Assembly: GCA_022829145.1 (NCBI GenBank)
Contig: CM040748.1
Coordinates: 24,002,501 to 24,066,500 of the forward strand
Direction of reading: 5' to 3'
Length of the DNA stretch: 64,000 nucleotides
From: Albula goreensis
Taxonomy: Eukaryota > Chordata > Actinopteri > Albuliformes > Albulidae
Shown piece by piece: positions 26,401-41,400 of the stretch. Position numbers and translations under genes: made by a program. Position 1 is the stretch's first letter; the number at the start of each line of letters is the position of its first letter. The notes below the pieces were generated by a model that made no database searches, was not told the DNA's origin, and saw only the letters and a program-made list of their open reading frames with translations.

Positions 26401-29400
26401 TGAGCAGCTTGTAGGCCAAGATGAAATTGTTAACTTTCTGTCACTGGAAACAACTGTAATTACAATAATAATTACAGATACACACACACACAGCGTAACA
26501 AACAAACCTGAACACATGAATGGATTTAACAGATTTTTGATTGTTCTGGGGACAGGCTTGTAGTTTTTGCTTTTGCCCTGGTACTGTTTGTTGTTCTTGA
26601 TATGAAAACCAAACATCTCATCTCTGCCCACCCTTCCTTCTCCCTCAGGCATTAACAATCATAAAGTCACCCAGCATGCAGGGAAAATATGGAATGACAA
26701 AGAGAAACAAATCAGAACGGTAAGGTCTCGTTCCAGAAGATTCCGGACAGGACATGTTCTCGTCCCAAGAAGAAAAGAAAACACGACAGAGATAGTATGT
26801 CTCTCAGTGATATGATATAATGGCAGTGATACAATGCACTCTGTGCCAAAAATGCATGGGAGACAAAGCGGCAGAGGAAGCTGTGTCTGAGATATGAACT
26901 GGGAAAATGCTCCGAGCTCACATCAATTTCACACAGTAATCAGCCTGAATTTATATTACACTAGCACTGGCCAGCAGTCCCTCTTGCAATAATTGCTCCT
27001 TACAAACAACACACTCTCTCTGATGCCATCTTCAAGTGAAGGCAGACAATTACATACTTAATACACTTGACCAATCTGCCATTAAACCAATGCATGAAAG
27101 TTGCACCAGTTGGGAACTTGCAAAGCATGATTCTTTACAAGATCAAAAGGACAGATCTGTGAACTTGCTATTTCAACTCAATGGTGCAAATTTGATTCAG
27201 TGATTGGCTCAGCTGGGAATCAGAGGGCAGTCACTCTCTACAGCTGTCAGTGGAAACTTTTTCAAACTTGGAGGGTCCTCAATAAGAAGAGGGCCCACTC
27301 AAAACAGTGAGTAGTTTCACTCTTGCACTCTCCCCTGGCAGCCAGCTGCTGGCTGTGGCTCACCTCCTTGCCCTCCTTGAAGGCCTTGTTGGCCTCGTGG
27401 GCGGCAGCGGCCACCTGCTGGCTCTTCAGCTGGCTCAGCTTGCTGTCCGGGTTACGCAGGCGCGTCACCATGCGCGTGGATGCCAGGGCACCCCTGGCCA
27501 CACCCAGGCCCTCCCCATTCGACTTCTCCTTCCCCTCACCTGTGGGACACAGAGTGCTGCTCAGCACTGGCTCAGCCAGGAATCAAAGGGTAACCATACA
27601 CTCACGATTCAGCCCCTGTGATATTTGTCTTTCAGCTGGTTTTCACACATGGAATGACTAATCTACACTAAGTGAGACGAAATAAATAACAATTTGGGTA
27701 AAACTTGAGTGCAGATGTTCTCTTATTTGTACTGTCAGTTAAGCTCACCACTTACATTGGAGTAGGTGACCAATCAGTTTCAATTTACAGTTCAATACAG
27801 TTGCGGGTTACTTCAATGACCTCAAAGAAGTTACATTTATTCAACACTGACAGGGGCACTTAACGACACACTCAAAGACTGACTACAAATTAATACTAGT
27901 GAGTAGCAAGCAGAACCTTGAATAAATGTCCAAGAAATGAACAGCCCGATGTGCAGAAGCCTATATAGCCAACAGTACAGAGGCAATGTAGAACTAAAAT
28001 GTCCAGTCAATCAACCGTGCTAAAAGTAAAAAGAAACTAATGGGAAATCACAGGATCAGTCCAGGTTAATTACTAGGACATTGCTAATGTACAAAAACTC
28101 ACATACGATAAAAGGTCAGTGAAGTTTGGAAAGTGCCAGAAAAGCTGAGGGTCTCATAACTAGTTAGGATTAATTTTAATCAGACAAGCTGCTCTAGCAA
28201 TTAACAGTCAAACATCACTGACCACTGACCTGTTGTAAACTAATACAGAGAAAAGAGTGAGAAAAAATCTGAAGCCACCTGGACTTCACCACAGTGCACA
28301 CAGAGAGCTGGGATCATCCGGCTGCAGGGCTAGCGACGAGCCCGCACAGTACCTGTGTCATCCAGGCTGGTGACGGAGGACTGGGAGGACTTGTCTGCAA
28401 TGTCAGGCTCCTCGGGGCCCTTGGGGGTTTCAGAGGTGGACATGTGGCTGCTGTTGCTGTTCTCGTCCCCAGTCTGAGGGGGCTGGCTCAAGCTGGACAC
28501 ACCATCTTCACTACGGGACACCAACTCGCTGGACTTATCTGAGGGGCATTCAAAAAAATGTATATTTTTGAAATGTAGGCAACCAGTCTTAACCATCATG
28601 ATATGTCATGTTTATGAGCTAAGGTGGCAGGATATGATATACAACATAATACATTATTCATGGCACATATGATTTGCAAGCAATGCTGCTGGCATTAAAA
28701 AAAATGAACCAAAGTCATCTAACATAAAACGATGCAGTTATAATGTACAAAATATTAAGGTTAAAATAGCGCTGCATGTCAACACCCAAAGTAATGATGT
28801 CTACACTTCACAAAGAAAGTCAGGGATTTTACCCCAGTACCCACAGGTTCTCAACATACTTTAAGTTTGATGGACCGTTGGCTCCCCCTAGTGGTAACCT
28901 GCACCCTCATTATCCCCCCACCAGTTCCCTAAGCCTTCACAAGTGATTGCGCATAATTAGCTCAACACAAAAGGAGTACTAATCTTCAGCTTGGAGGATG
29001 AATGCATACTTCAGCAGGCCAGGCGGCAGATAACACGCCATCCCAAACCGCTCACAGCGGCATGAAGAAAGCACATCACTACATGACAAAAGCTTGCTGA
29101 TTTCACAAACTTGCACTTAAAGAAGACGCACCGATAACAGTATGTGGTCCCCTTCGGCTGGGTAAAAATTTCTGTTACTTACAGATAAACTTCACCTGAA
29201 ATGAGTCCTGAATCATGATAAGGTAGCTATTGTGGAAATTAGATGATCAATGCCAAATCAATCAGTGCCCATTCTAAGATGGATTTAGGGGAATATAAAG
29301 CAGTGGCTATGTTTGGACTTGTGTAGTGAAGACTATCAGCAGAGCCAGGGGTGCTTGGCTGCAGCCTATGCAATTCTTTAAGTGCCAGTTTTTATCCTTT

Positions 29401-32400
29401 CTTTCACAGCAGTACAGATGAAACAATGGAGAATGGCAGGGTATTGTGATAAATACAGCAACAGCAAAAACGTGAGTGTGCAAGCAAAACAGATGCATTT
29501 AAAAAGAAAAAAAAAAGAAAATGTAATTCTCCACAATGAAGATCAGACCAAACATGCTTAACACATTTGCTGTAAGACAGAAATCACATATGGCCAGTGC
29601 CAGGAAGAACGGCACACAATTTCATAAAGCAGCAAAACGGGAGGATTCTCATTTGAATGATGCAAATCGAAACCATATGCAAATGTGACATGGTGGTCAG
29701 ACCAGAGCACAATCTCAGAGCTGAAACATGCAAAAAAAACAAAAAAAAAAAAAAAAAAAAAAAAAATCTGACATATACACATGTAGTTTTGGATACATTT
29801 GTCTCCAAGATAAAGTCAAAATATAAAAAAGAGACACAAAACAATTTATTGAATGATCACCTTTAGAACCAGGTATAATATTCTCAATGATACTTAGATT
29901 CCCACTGCATTCTTTGGCCTGTTTCAAACTAAAATGCAGACTGATGCCAATGATAGTTATTCCTTCACCCTGCCATTTTGAGGCTCAAGCATTGCTCAAG
30001 CATTGCTAACATGAGTCCAGCCAGTGATACACAAGCAGTGGATTCAAGTCTGTACTGCCAGATATGTTTCCACCATGAGCACACATTTTCTTCATCCCTC
30101 TGCAGCTGCCAGACAAGCATCCAGCACAATGCAAAAGGGATAGAAGCAAGAATGGTCAGAGTGAAAAATTCAGTGATAGTTCAGCTGGGTTGCCTATGTT
30201 ACTTTAACACCCCACTGCATTTGAATCAGCCTAGAGAGATGGGTTGCTTTATTTCATCTCGAGACCCAAATGTTTAATGTGCTTTTTGTTTTGTACAAGA
30301 CCATTATTGTGATTCATGGCAGAATGCACAATTTGATTGTTCAATATGAACAATGAGCATTAAACTCTTCAAAAGAGCAGAAATCAAGGCACTTCGTGAT
30401 TGAGATGAAAGCGTTTTGTCACATCAATGCTTGGATGGGCGCACTAATCAAGACATGGATTTGGGCTCCAGTTTGTTTTTGTTTATTTTTTTGTAAGGAG
30501 TGAATGTGGAGCTCCCGATGGGGATGGAGATGGCACAAAGACACTGCACAGTGATAGAGACGTCCGTCAAGGCGTGCAAGAGGAAGGGGGCGGGGAAGAC
30601 ACTGGAAGCGCGGGTGAGCAGAGTGCCGAGCTGGCGCTGGGGAGACACCGTTCTGCTATACCTGTAGGCTCCTGGAGGGCTTCGCCGCCAGCTGGCCCCT
30701 CCTCGCCGGTGTCCCCACATGCGGAGGGGCCTTCTGGGGCCACCCCTGCAGGGCTAGGCTGCTCAGCTGTGGACAGGCCACAGTCAGGGGCCACAGGCGA
30801 GTCAGCAGGCTTCAGCCCCACTGAGCTACCGTTTTCCTCTCCAGCAGGGGGGGCTTCTGCTACAGTGGAACGCACAATATAAACACTCTAGATTTTTGTT
30901 CTTTGTTTTTATTTACAAACACTACACAAGCCTATTCTTTTTGAACAACCCCAGAAATGCCTAAACAGAGGCTGCTTTCTAAAACCAGAAGATGATGTTC
31001 CTCCTTGCTTGAGATTTTCACTGAATTGTGATTTGTCCATTTTGTTTTTACCATTCCAGCACCCTGGGACACCTTAGTGCGAAGAGTGCAATAACCAACA
31101 AAACTGTTTGACAGATTGATTGAATGACTGATACCCCAATGTGATGATTCCTTGCATAAAACGATGGGACTCCTTATTTTCTGAGAACCAATTCCAGAGT
31201 GACCTGACAATTCTTTGACAAAGCAAATGCATGCTTATGGCTTTTTCCCCAGTTGCACAAGACTGCAAATTAACAAGATTTAAATTCAGACTTCATATCT
31301 TACAGTGTGTATGAAATAAGTATATAATCACAACCAGTTCAACATCAAAGCAACATTGTCACAAAGGCCATATCAGTTAGATACTCCTTTTAGCTTATTC
31401 CAAGCAGAACTAATAACACTGACATTTCACACCTCAGATATTTTATGTCAGAGTTTTTATTAGTGAAACTGTGACTGACTGGAAATACCTTTCGAATCAA
31501 TTTGATTCTGAATTAAATTCTTAATTTGTTTCTGTCGTCCAAGGTTTCAAGAAACAGAAAATTACTTTGAAGGAGAGGGAGGGAAGCAAAAAGAATCAAA
31601 AAGGCAACCTTCAAATCTTTCATTCATAGCAAAAAAAGAACAAATCACAGTAATAACCAACCAGCAAACCAAAGTAAATCAGAAAGGAAAAGTAGCACCT
31701 CTGTGTGTGAGTCTGTGGTGGTGGGGGGTCTTACCTGCAGTGGTGGCCTGGCCGTCTGCAGGTTTCTGCTCCTCATCCTGCCCTGGGGCTTTGTCTCCTG
31801 GGGCATCCTCTTCAGACTTGACCCCATCGGGATGGGCGTCGAGACCGGACTCCCGCCTCGTCTTCTCAGCCTCCTCTGCTGCCTTACGCTTCACCTCCTC
31901 TAGCTCTGCCTCCTGCTTGGCCTTCAGTCGGTCCAGAATCTCCTCTGCAAAGATTTGGCCCAATCAGAAGGCGTCAGGAACAAGGCAGAAGGGGAGGGAC
32001 TGAAACACTACACAACACAGCCAGGCAACCTACCCCGTCTGGCAGCCCACCAAGCTGTTCGTCACACTGATGGCAGCATGTGATTCTCACTACTCATGCA
32101 GCTCCATACGGGACTACCCTTTAGGAATGTTTACAGTACAACAGTTAGCCTACATCACACTACTGCCTCAATTCCTTCCCACAGGACTTTCACACTACAG
32201 ACAGCATGGGTCCCTAACACTCTCTACCAAAATCCCTTAGGCTAAAAAATTTGTCCATTAAATGGACCATGGTCCATTAAGGTCGCTTTCACACCAGTCC
32301 GTTTGCCTCGTCCGAATCAGAGTTAAACTGATACACTGGTTCTGTTTTCTATTTGATCCGATTAGGTTTCACATTGCTCAAACTTAAGCGGACCAGAAAA

Positions 32401-35400
32401 GAAAAACTATTTTTGAGTGACATTTGGGACTGGGCAGGGCTGAAAAACTTTTAGTTATACCATGCTTTGAATGCATGATATCAAAGAACCATAAAACAAT
32501 CAATTGTGATTATCCACCAAAAATGGATGCCATGTTTTTTTTTTTTTATGATGCTAAAAATAACTTTCCTGCAGTGAATATTAATATAACTAATTCAGGA
32601 AACCAAATAATTTCCTTCCAGTAAAAAATGTTCTTATTTTGTTTAAAACTAATTGACTTTAAATGAATATTGAGCATAATTGTGACGATCTAGTGTGTAG
32701 ATGTCACACTCCCCAAGGCTGAGGGGGAGGGCCACTGCTGCGCAGAGGTGAGCTCTGTGTTGCACATTTGGGGCTGTGGGTAACAAGCTGCCTGTCCGGC
32801 TCTCCAGCCGTGTGGCAGACCTGCCTGCTCTGCCGGGCTCTAATTTCATTAAAGCGAAATCAAAGAAGCTGAGAAGAATCTGGAGACTCAGCAAATTGAG
32901 GGGTGACCTCTTCACCTGCCTGCATAAGGCCACAAAATGGTAACAATGTTTTCATTCATTTAAAAAAAGAGGGCAATTCAAATACTGAATGAATCTGTTA
33001 CATTATTAAGACATATACAGTTAAACATGCGCAAATACCAAGTAAATATCTTTAAAATGATCAAGGACAGCACAATGACTGCAATTCCACTGTGGCCCTA
33101 GAAACCGCTTTCATTCAAAGCAATGCGAACCGAACTCATTAGGCAGCCCTCTTCGATCCACATAAAGATCGACTGGAACAAATACTAAGAAAAGAAGGGG
33201 CATATCCGAAATTAAGTCATATATATGTCATAAAGAGCCATATAAGTTTATATTTAACGCACCACCTAAACATGGCTACGGGAAACCACAACACACTGCC
33301 TGCACCTTAGGGAAAAAACTCAACAACCAATTAAAGGTGACTGCCATGCAAGCCGCAGAGACAAAAAGCCAAAGTCCATCACAAAGTGCAACAGGGAAAT
33401 GTATCTGTGACATCACAGTTTACAGTTACAGTGTCATTAAGTTACAGTAACTTCAGTGGTGCAAATACAAACATAAAAAGTAGATACATCTGGGTGGAAA
33501 TATCAAAATAAGTTCCACCAGGCTGTCAAGACCTGGATAACAACAAAGGCAATTTCCTGTTATGAAAATGCAAATCACACATCAAAAAAAAAAAAAAAAA
33601 CAGCCTGAGTGATTTAGTGTTTGGGACTGTGTTAGGCATTGATCTCATTTTCTCCTCCACTGTAGTGAGGGCACCCATGCAAAAGGCAGGAGGTGGGGGG
33701 AGGTGGGGCACAGGGCTGGGAGGAGATGCTTTCTTGAAATAAGCCCAGAGAAGCAGCGCCAATCTCTCATTCCTGGAGACAATCTGGGCTGTGTTGCTCT
33801 GTGAATGACAATTTGTCTAAATGTGCATATGTTCCCTCAGTATGTTGGAACTGGGGATCGGCCAGGCATGCACCACTACTCATCAGTACGCGCCAACATG
33901 TCAGCATCAATTGAAATCTCAGATGTTCTACTCTGGGGCGGGGAGAAAACGTGCTTCCGTTTCTAAGGGATTGCTGTCTGACCATTTTATCAATGTCTTA
34001 AACAGGAGGGGTGAAAAAACAAGGAAAAAAACAGAGGCATTTTTCAGGAGGCTAAGACCCCCCTCCACCTCCCAAATGCCCCAAATGAAAGAGAAGGGGA
34101 AAAGAAAATTGATGAGCATGAACTGAGCTTTGCGGATGATTTTTAACAACTGCATTTGGGGAGAAGAATAAGAGACACCAGCAGAAAAAAAAAACTTGAT
34201 ACAACAAAGAGCTAAGCCTTGCACCAGGTGCACACAATAACGGTTTGAAAAACCACCACTATAGTCCAGTGATAACTGTAAAATTTTCAGCTGGTTATGA
34301 AATGGCTCCAGTGCATTATTCCCTCCCTGCTCCTCTGGGGACTAATTAGTGTGCAGAAGCCACTGGTCCCCATCTCCCTTTCCATGGCTTTAACAATGCA
34401 CCACCTCACAGGGAGTTCTGGCTCAGCTGGGCTGCTATGGCTGCTTCCACCCAGGCAGGACTGGACAGGCTGCACCAGGGGCTGTAGAGGGGAGGGTACC
34501 TTTCTCTCTCCCTAAGCCCACCCCAATATATCATTCTCTCTCTCTCTCTCCCTATCCCTTCCTCTCCTCCCCACTCACTCTCATCTACTTTACCATCTTC
34601 CTGATACCCCCCCACACACTCCCTACACCTTACTCACCCCCTAAAATGCTCATGGTTGCCCTCAAAGATGTATTCCCACTCAGAATACTGTTCCTTCCTG
34701 CTCTTGGCCCTGCAGCGTCCAGTACAAGCTAAAACCCCAGGAGATTTTGCTATTAAAAAGCCCCTCATAAATGCATCATTCAACCTGGGCAAGGAAAAGG
34801 ACAGTTTTAACAAGGACTAAGTGTAACCTAACAACTGAGGAAAAACGCTTTCTTACCCAAAGACTTCAGGAAAAGTAACATGAATAAAACAGTAGCACAG
34901 ATCCCTTGCTAAAGGAGATGCATGTGCATGCATACACAGGACTGGGTTATCTAGACACAGTTCAGCACCCAGGAACAACATGCAGGTAAGCATGCAGTGA
35001 GCAATCGGCCTTGGCTCAAAATGACAAGGAGAGAATAACCTAGCTGTCAAATCAGCAAAGGGGAGAGAACAGTGGGGTGGGGGATGGGGAGGAAGAGAGG
35101 AGAGATGGTGTTTTTTTTTATTATATCGCTGACACATTGTACCACACACTACTATTACATATCACAGAGAAGAGGGGATGGTGTCCCACAGATTCATGAA
35201 ATAAGGACAGGTCTAGAGTGGCAGGCGGTTGGGTGTCTGGCATGATGATAAATGTTGCCAGAGATCTGATGATGAACCCACATGTTGGAATGAGGTGCTT
35301 TAACCAACCCAGGTGGGCGATGGTTTTGAAGCAGCAGGGTCAAATTAGTTCATGTGATGTCACAGCCCTCTATTTACTCAGCTCCACTTTTCCCCTAGCC

Positions 35401-38400
35401 AGAGGAATCTTCCCTCGTCAACATCAGTGAACATAACCAACACCAGGCCAAGCAAAGATCAATTTCTAAATGCTAAATTTAAGCCAATTGGAGGGGCAGG
35501 GGCTTGAATGTCAGGAACAATAATTTATGAATTTATAGCAACTTACTGTGAAGGTATAAACAAAAACCCATATTACAAATAATATTCAATATTCAATAAA
35601 TAATGGCTGTAATCTTGTGGATTTCATTCTTCAATTTTTAGAAATGCATAATTTTGAATTTTTAAAGCTACATTTAAAACTCCAGCAAAATCACTGATTT
35701 GATAAAGGAAAGCCACTTTATTTTCACCTTGGAGGGAAAATAACAAGCATTCTGAAGACAACATTTCTGTATGCTGTCCAGTCAACCCTGACGGTACTGG
35801 CTGCTGTCAGGACTGCAGTCAGGATCATCCAGTTCAGAGTTGCAAGGCACAAAAGGCTCATGGGAGATGTAGCTGGTATTAAGGGGTTACATCCCCTAAG
35901 AACCCCTTAATGAATTTTTCAATACACTGGACAGCAGTAACAAAATGATCGCATACACCAAACAAGGAAAAACTGCCTCAGGAAAGACAGACAGTGGTCA
36001 CAACGTGAAGGTCCCCAAAAGGGATAAATAGACACTTAAGATGTTTAAAATGACCACAGACCAGCTGCCCCAAACAATTGGCCAACCCTTGTGGGAGTCC
36101 ATGGGAACAATTATTCTGCATGGTGGAAATAAGGCTAAGGATTGCCATTTTAGGATGCACCCAAAGACAGAAACATTGTTCTTCCAAGATGTTACCATGT
36201 GTTAAAATGATAACACCTATAAATGCTGCTGAACAGAGAGTGTTTTCATGAGTATGTGGATGAAGTTAAATACTTCCACCAGATCTAAATGTCATTGAAC
36301 CTTTAGAGGAAGTTCAGAAATGCAGACAGCGGAGTATATTTTCAGGAGCCCCATTTGTATAGAACTGGGTGACTCATCTATGAAGAACCAAAACCCTAAA
36401 GAAAAGCTCAAAACTTAATGCTCAAATAGGTGCATTATAATCGGGAATGAAGCTAGTCTAAAGGCAAAGATGTTTGAATATTGCTGTTTCTGTTATTTTA
36501 AAAGATTTCCAAACTTTGATGGTGTTGTCTGTCATGAAGACAATTGAAAAGGCATAAATACAAAGAAAAAAATCCAGGGGCTTCCGGTGGCTTACACCAT
36601 AAAGACTGGTTTAGGAAGTAGACACGAGACCTGCAACTGAGGATTCGAGTCCCAGCTGTGCTATTTCTGACTGTGGTAAGGCAACAACTGACTCAGTCCC
36701 ACCAGGAAATGTTAGGGGTCAGTTATGTTAGTCTCACTGCTCTCTAGCGGCCACTCTAGGTCAGCCAGGCACCTGTCAATACATGAACCAAGAACATACT
36801 TAACTTTGTCAGCCTCCGACAACATATGCAGCTCGTAATTGGTGGTGTTTCTACAGTACGGAAAGAGGAGAGGCCAACTTGCCATTTGAATCGGAAGAGT
36901 CATGTGTCATGGGATCCTCTGCCTGAGCTAGGGGGATCAAATCACTGCAGGGGACTAAACAATTTGGTTGAGCTGAGGATGGGGGGAGGAAAGGGGGTAA
37001 AATTTAAAAGTGAAAAAATCCAGACACAAAGTCAGCCTATCAAGATTTCATAGTAAAAACAGATCTGCCTACCCTGTCAAACTGTTTCGAGAATCAACCT
37101 GGACAAAGTGGAACTCCAAGCTCCCTTGGAGATTAAAATCATATGACTGGATACAGTCACTTCAAGTTGTTTCAAAACACACATTATTTTTTCTTGTTGC
37201 TGGAAACTAAGGGGATGTATAAGGTTCCAGAACTGTAAAGAATGGATTAAGAATGGTCTGCATCAAATATATATGCTTCACAAACACAAGAGAGGGACAG
37301 AAATAACGCACTGACACGTCTTCAAAATCAAAAGCTATTGGTAATGAAAATGACAGATTCAAAATGAACAAAACATTAAATTAGTTATAAGATGTTGCTA
37401 ATGTTGATTATCTATTTTTACAAGAAAATGAGAAGGTTAATTCATTTGTTTGCTGCAGGAACAGATAATTAGCATTTCAGTGACAAAAAGAAATGTCACT
37501 TACAGGCCATACTAAAAGACAATCTATTCCTGACAGCATATTTCATAGTTGCCAATGACAAAAATATGGAAGATAATCTGTCAAAACAGCAAAGGAAAAA
37601 GATTTCAGTTAAGAAAAACGTTCTCAAATCTCACCCTTGTCACACATACCAACTTGTATTTTTGCTGTCACTCCTAATCTTGTGTTGAAAATGGAGGGCA
37701 AAAACATTTCCACCTGACTTCATTGTTCCATTTGACTTGCTTCGTATTGGTACAGAATTTGATTTAAACAGCAGTAGCACAATAAATATTTCAAAATACA
37801 AGTCATTTTCATTACCCAAGCCTGAATACCATATAGAACCTGAACATAAATGAATGGAACTCAAAAACAACTCTCATTGATCTCATTTGTTTTATCCAAA
37901 GGCCTATTGGTTCCAAATGGCAACAAAATGCCCTTCACACAGCATGTGACATCTTCCCAGCAACTCAACAGCAGCATGAGTACTGAGGCCAATTTCAGGG
38001 ACCAGGTATTTTCAGATAATAAAGAAGACATTCTTTTGACAATGCTTCCTTTCCAAAGAACAGAGTATTCTGGACTCAGTAGCCATCAACTTAAAAAATG
38101 GATTTTGTTACGGTTTCCCTAGATTACTACATATGAGGTATAGCTATTAAATTACCAGACTGGGCTTATGTAAATCGAACCACCGCGCATGCGCAAACCA
38201 CATGGTATACACTGACCAATGGGCAAACATAAACAACCCCTGAAAATTTCAATCCACGCTTGTCTTCAGTTCGCTGTTACACACTGCTTGAAGTACACGT
38301 GTTTTTCTGACGTTTCGTAAAAACGGTTCAAAAATCACACATTAATTTGACATTTTCGGTGATACTGGACAGCGAACTGAGGACACAAACAGTGGTTCGA

Positions 38401-41400
38401 CTTAAATAAGCCCAGTCTCATTATTTAAGAGCCACACCTCGTATTATCGCTGTTTCCCAGGACTTCTTTTGGGCTGTCCAGAAGCAATCACTTTCAAGGA
38501 TTTTCGAGCTCCAGTGGAACACAGATAACAATACTGCATATGAAAAGGCTACAGATTTCACCAAAAACAACATTGTTATGATAGGTCTTATTAAATGAAA
38601 GATAGCAACCTGGCAAAGCAGAGAATATGTGGATACCACAAACACAAAATCTATGAAGGTTCAAACACAGCTGGGCTCTGTATCCCTGACAAAGTACATT
38701 TTATGCCCCCTTATGTAAAACAGCATTTCAGTTCTAGATTATATAAAACAAAGCAAACAAAAAACCAACCCCCCAAGAACTCAGAATTCAAACTTCCTCT
38801 GAACCTGTATCATCTGTATCCGTGAGAGACAATAGCTGGTGTGTGCTAGGTACTTAAGTTTACTTGCACATTTTCATTAAATAAACAACAATTAACCCGA
38901 TTAAGTCATTTAATTCCACGCTAAGAAAGCATCTCTTCGGCACATTCTACCTATTTAATGACTACACTCAAATCCATAACCACTCCGCTGACCAGAGAAA
39001 CAAGCAAATCTCTCAGCAAAATAATAATAATAATAATAAAAAAAAACATTATATATATATAATATAATATAATATAAATCTGAGAATGAAAAAGAAACAG
39101 AAAATCAAAACCAAAAGAGCCGCTAACTCAGTGTCAGTGGTTCAGTTAAGTCTCCTGCCCAATGTCCCCCACCCTTGTGCACCAGCCTCACACTGGAGTG
39201 GAGAGCATCCTCCTTACCATTGGCTGCAGTCAGGTAGCACTTGTTACTGCCCCTGGCCTTGTTGGTGAGATCTTCAGTAATGTCCATGTGGGTGTGGACC
39301 TCTTCCCTCATCTCCTCCAGGGTAGTGAACAGGTCGACCTCCCAGTATTCCTTGTCCAGACAATCAATCAGTTCTGCCAGCTGAACCTTTGTGCTGTAGT
39401 ACCATATCTTCTTGTTCTCATGTTCTCCATCCTCCTCACTGGACAGAGAAAGACATTTATAAAAATAAGTTAATAAATGGTGGACACTGATGTTGACTTT
39501 CACAAAACTAGCCTATACGGAGCTTCAACTTCAACATCTATATGCTGTAGCACCATATTTTTTTGTTCTTATTCCTTGTATACCTTGATGGAAAGGGAAA
39601 GACACTGCATCAGCATCTGACTTGCACAACCTTGGCAACACACAACGGTTAAATTTCAATATGCTTTCCTCCACAAGCTGACCCTCTCTAATGCACATTA
39701 TGTTAGCCCCCTACATAAGCAAATGCACCACAGCTAAAAATAAATCCACATGGGATTAATTCCAGTAGCAATCTACCTCAATTACAATCGGGCAACATGA
39801 GTAGGTGCTTCAGTGGTAAATGGCTCAGGGGGCATCCATTTGTCCCCTTTCACCAGGAAACAGGTACACAAAACTCAGAGTTCTGAGTTTTTTTAAGAAG
39901 ACAGATAGGTGGCAATGCCTCTTGGTGCATCACAGTTGTGACTGGCCATGTTTCACCCTTCACTTCCTGCAAAACCACATGTATGCAGCTGAGGTACATG
40001 TACCTGGAGAGGTAAGTCTAGGGTTGGGCAATGTCTACCGAATTGGCATATGTCTACAATGAAACATCGCGATGGACGAATACTATAAAAAAAGTACATA
40101 CATTTTTAATGACTATTCATAAAGTAATTAATTAATGACTATTTCCATTTTTTGCACATTTGAGCCCATTCACAGCCCATCCTCCACAGCTCACCCGCTC
40201 TTTCCTTACTTCCCCTCTGTTTAGCCTATGCTTACTAGTCATAGTGATGTAATAATGGCATTGAAAAACTTGGTCACTAAAAAAATCTGGCAGTACTTGG
40301 GTTTTGGCCTAATGAAAGAGGACAGCTAAGAGACACTTCTGAAGTGGTGTGCAGGATTTGTTCTTATGTAATCCTTGTAAAAGTTGGACAGACTTTTTTT
40401 TTTTGATTTGGCATATGCTAAATATTTGTATAATTTGTTTTTTTTGTGTAAGATCTAGTATAATTCCTTTAAAATAATTGCATAATTCATTTTACATTTT
40501 TTGCACAGTAAAATCCTGACTGTTTAAATTGTGTTAATTGAACTCTTTTGAATGTAAAATGGGAATCCTGAGTTTTAGCCTATAAAGGGTTCTCTTGTTC
40601 TGTTTTTTTATATACAAAGGTGTGATAGGAAACAACTTCATCCTTTTATTTCAATTTTTAGTAACATTTTGTCTTTCATGGCTATTATTACCTAATCAGA
40701 AAAAAGTAACTAATTATCTGAAGTGGCTGAAGTCCGGCCAGGTAATTAGCCTAAGCTAGGTCCGCTTCAAATGCAATGCGGACAATTATTCAGCAAGAGT
40801 TTCCTCTAGTCATTTCAATATTAAAAATCCATTGATTATATTTGTATTTTTGAGACATGATGAAAAAGGGCTAATAGCAATGTAATGATTAGGAATTATT
40901 TTACATAGGTATAGCAGAGAACTGGAGAGTTCACTCTGTAGGTAAGTTTTAAGCCTCAGTTTTGCGATACAAAAAAAGACTCACCCCCGATTTACTGAGG
41001 TGGGTGCAAACCAGGTAGATTTAAAAATAATTTCTATGTTTGGGCCTAAATTAAAACATGTTTTCAATTCACTGGGTGGTATGGTGATTAAAATCAGCTG
41101 TTTTTCCTTTAAATCAGGCACAAGGAGCTAATATAATAATTAGAATAAACCCATCCTTCATTTTTGCACTCTCTGGTTGACACTCTTTGAAATACATATT
41201 CATCAGTTCTATGGCTCAAGCTGATCCCCAGGGAAATCCCCACAAATAAAAATAGTAATAAATATTTTTTTCTACATTATAGCAGAGACACAGTAATTAT
41301 AGTGTGTGGCAGATTTTGCCCCGCTGTTTGTGTGGATGGGGGTTAAAATCATGATGCCAGCACAACATTGTAAAGTCTGTCAGCCACTGGCAATGGACAA

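Larger units (their letters stand above)
31945..39217 (-). other. BPTF: BPTF intron 3 (7.3 kb)
   Basis: Large intron with a possible MITE fragment near 32280, a CT-rich patch near 34530-34620, a tRNA-type SINE near 36580, a mariner-type MITE at 38134-38441 and AT-rich microsatellites near 39018-39077. No other gene seen. Confidence 0.8.
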
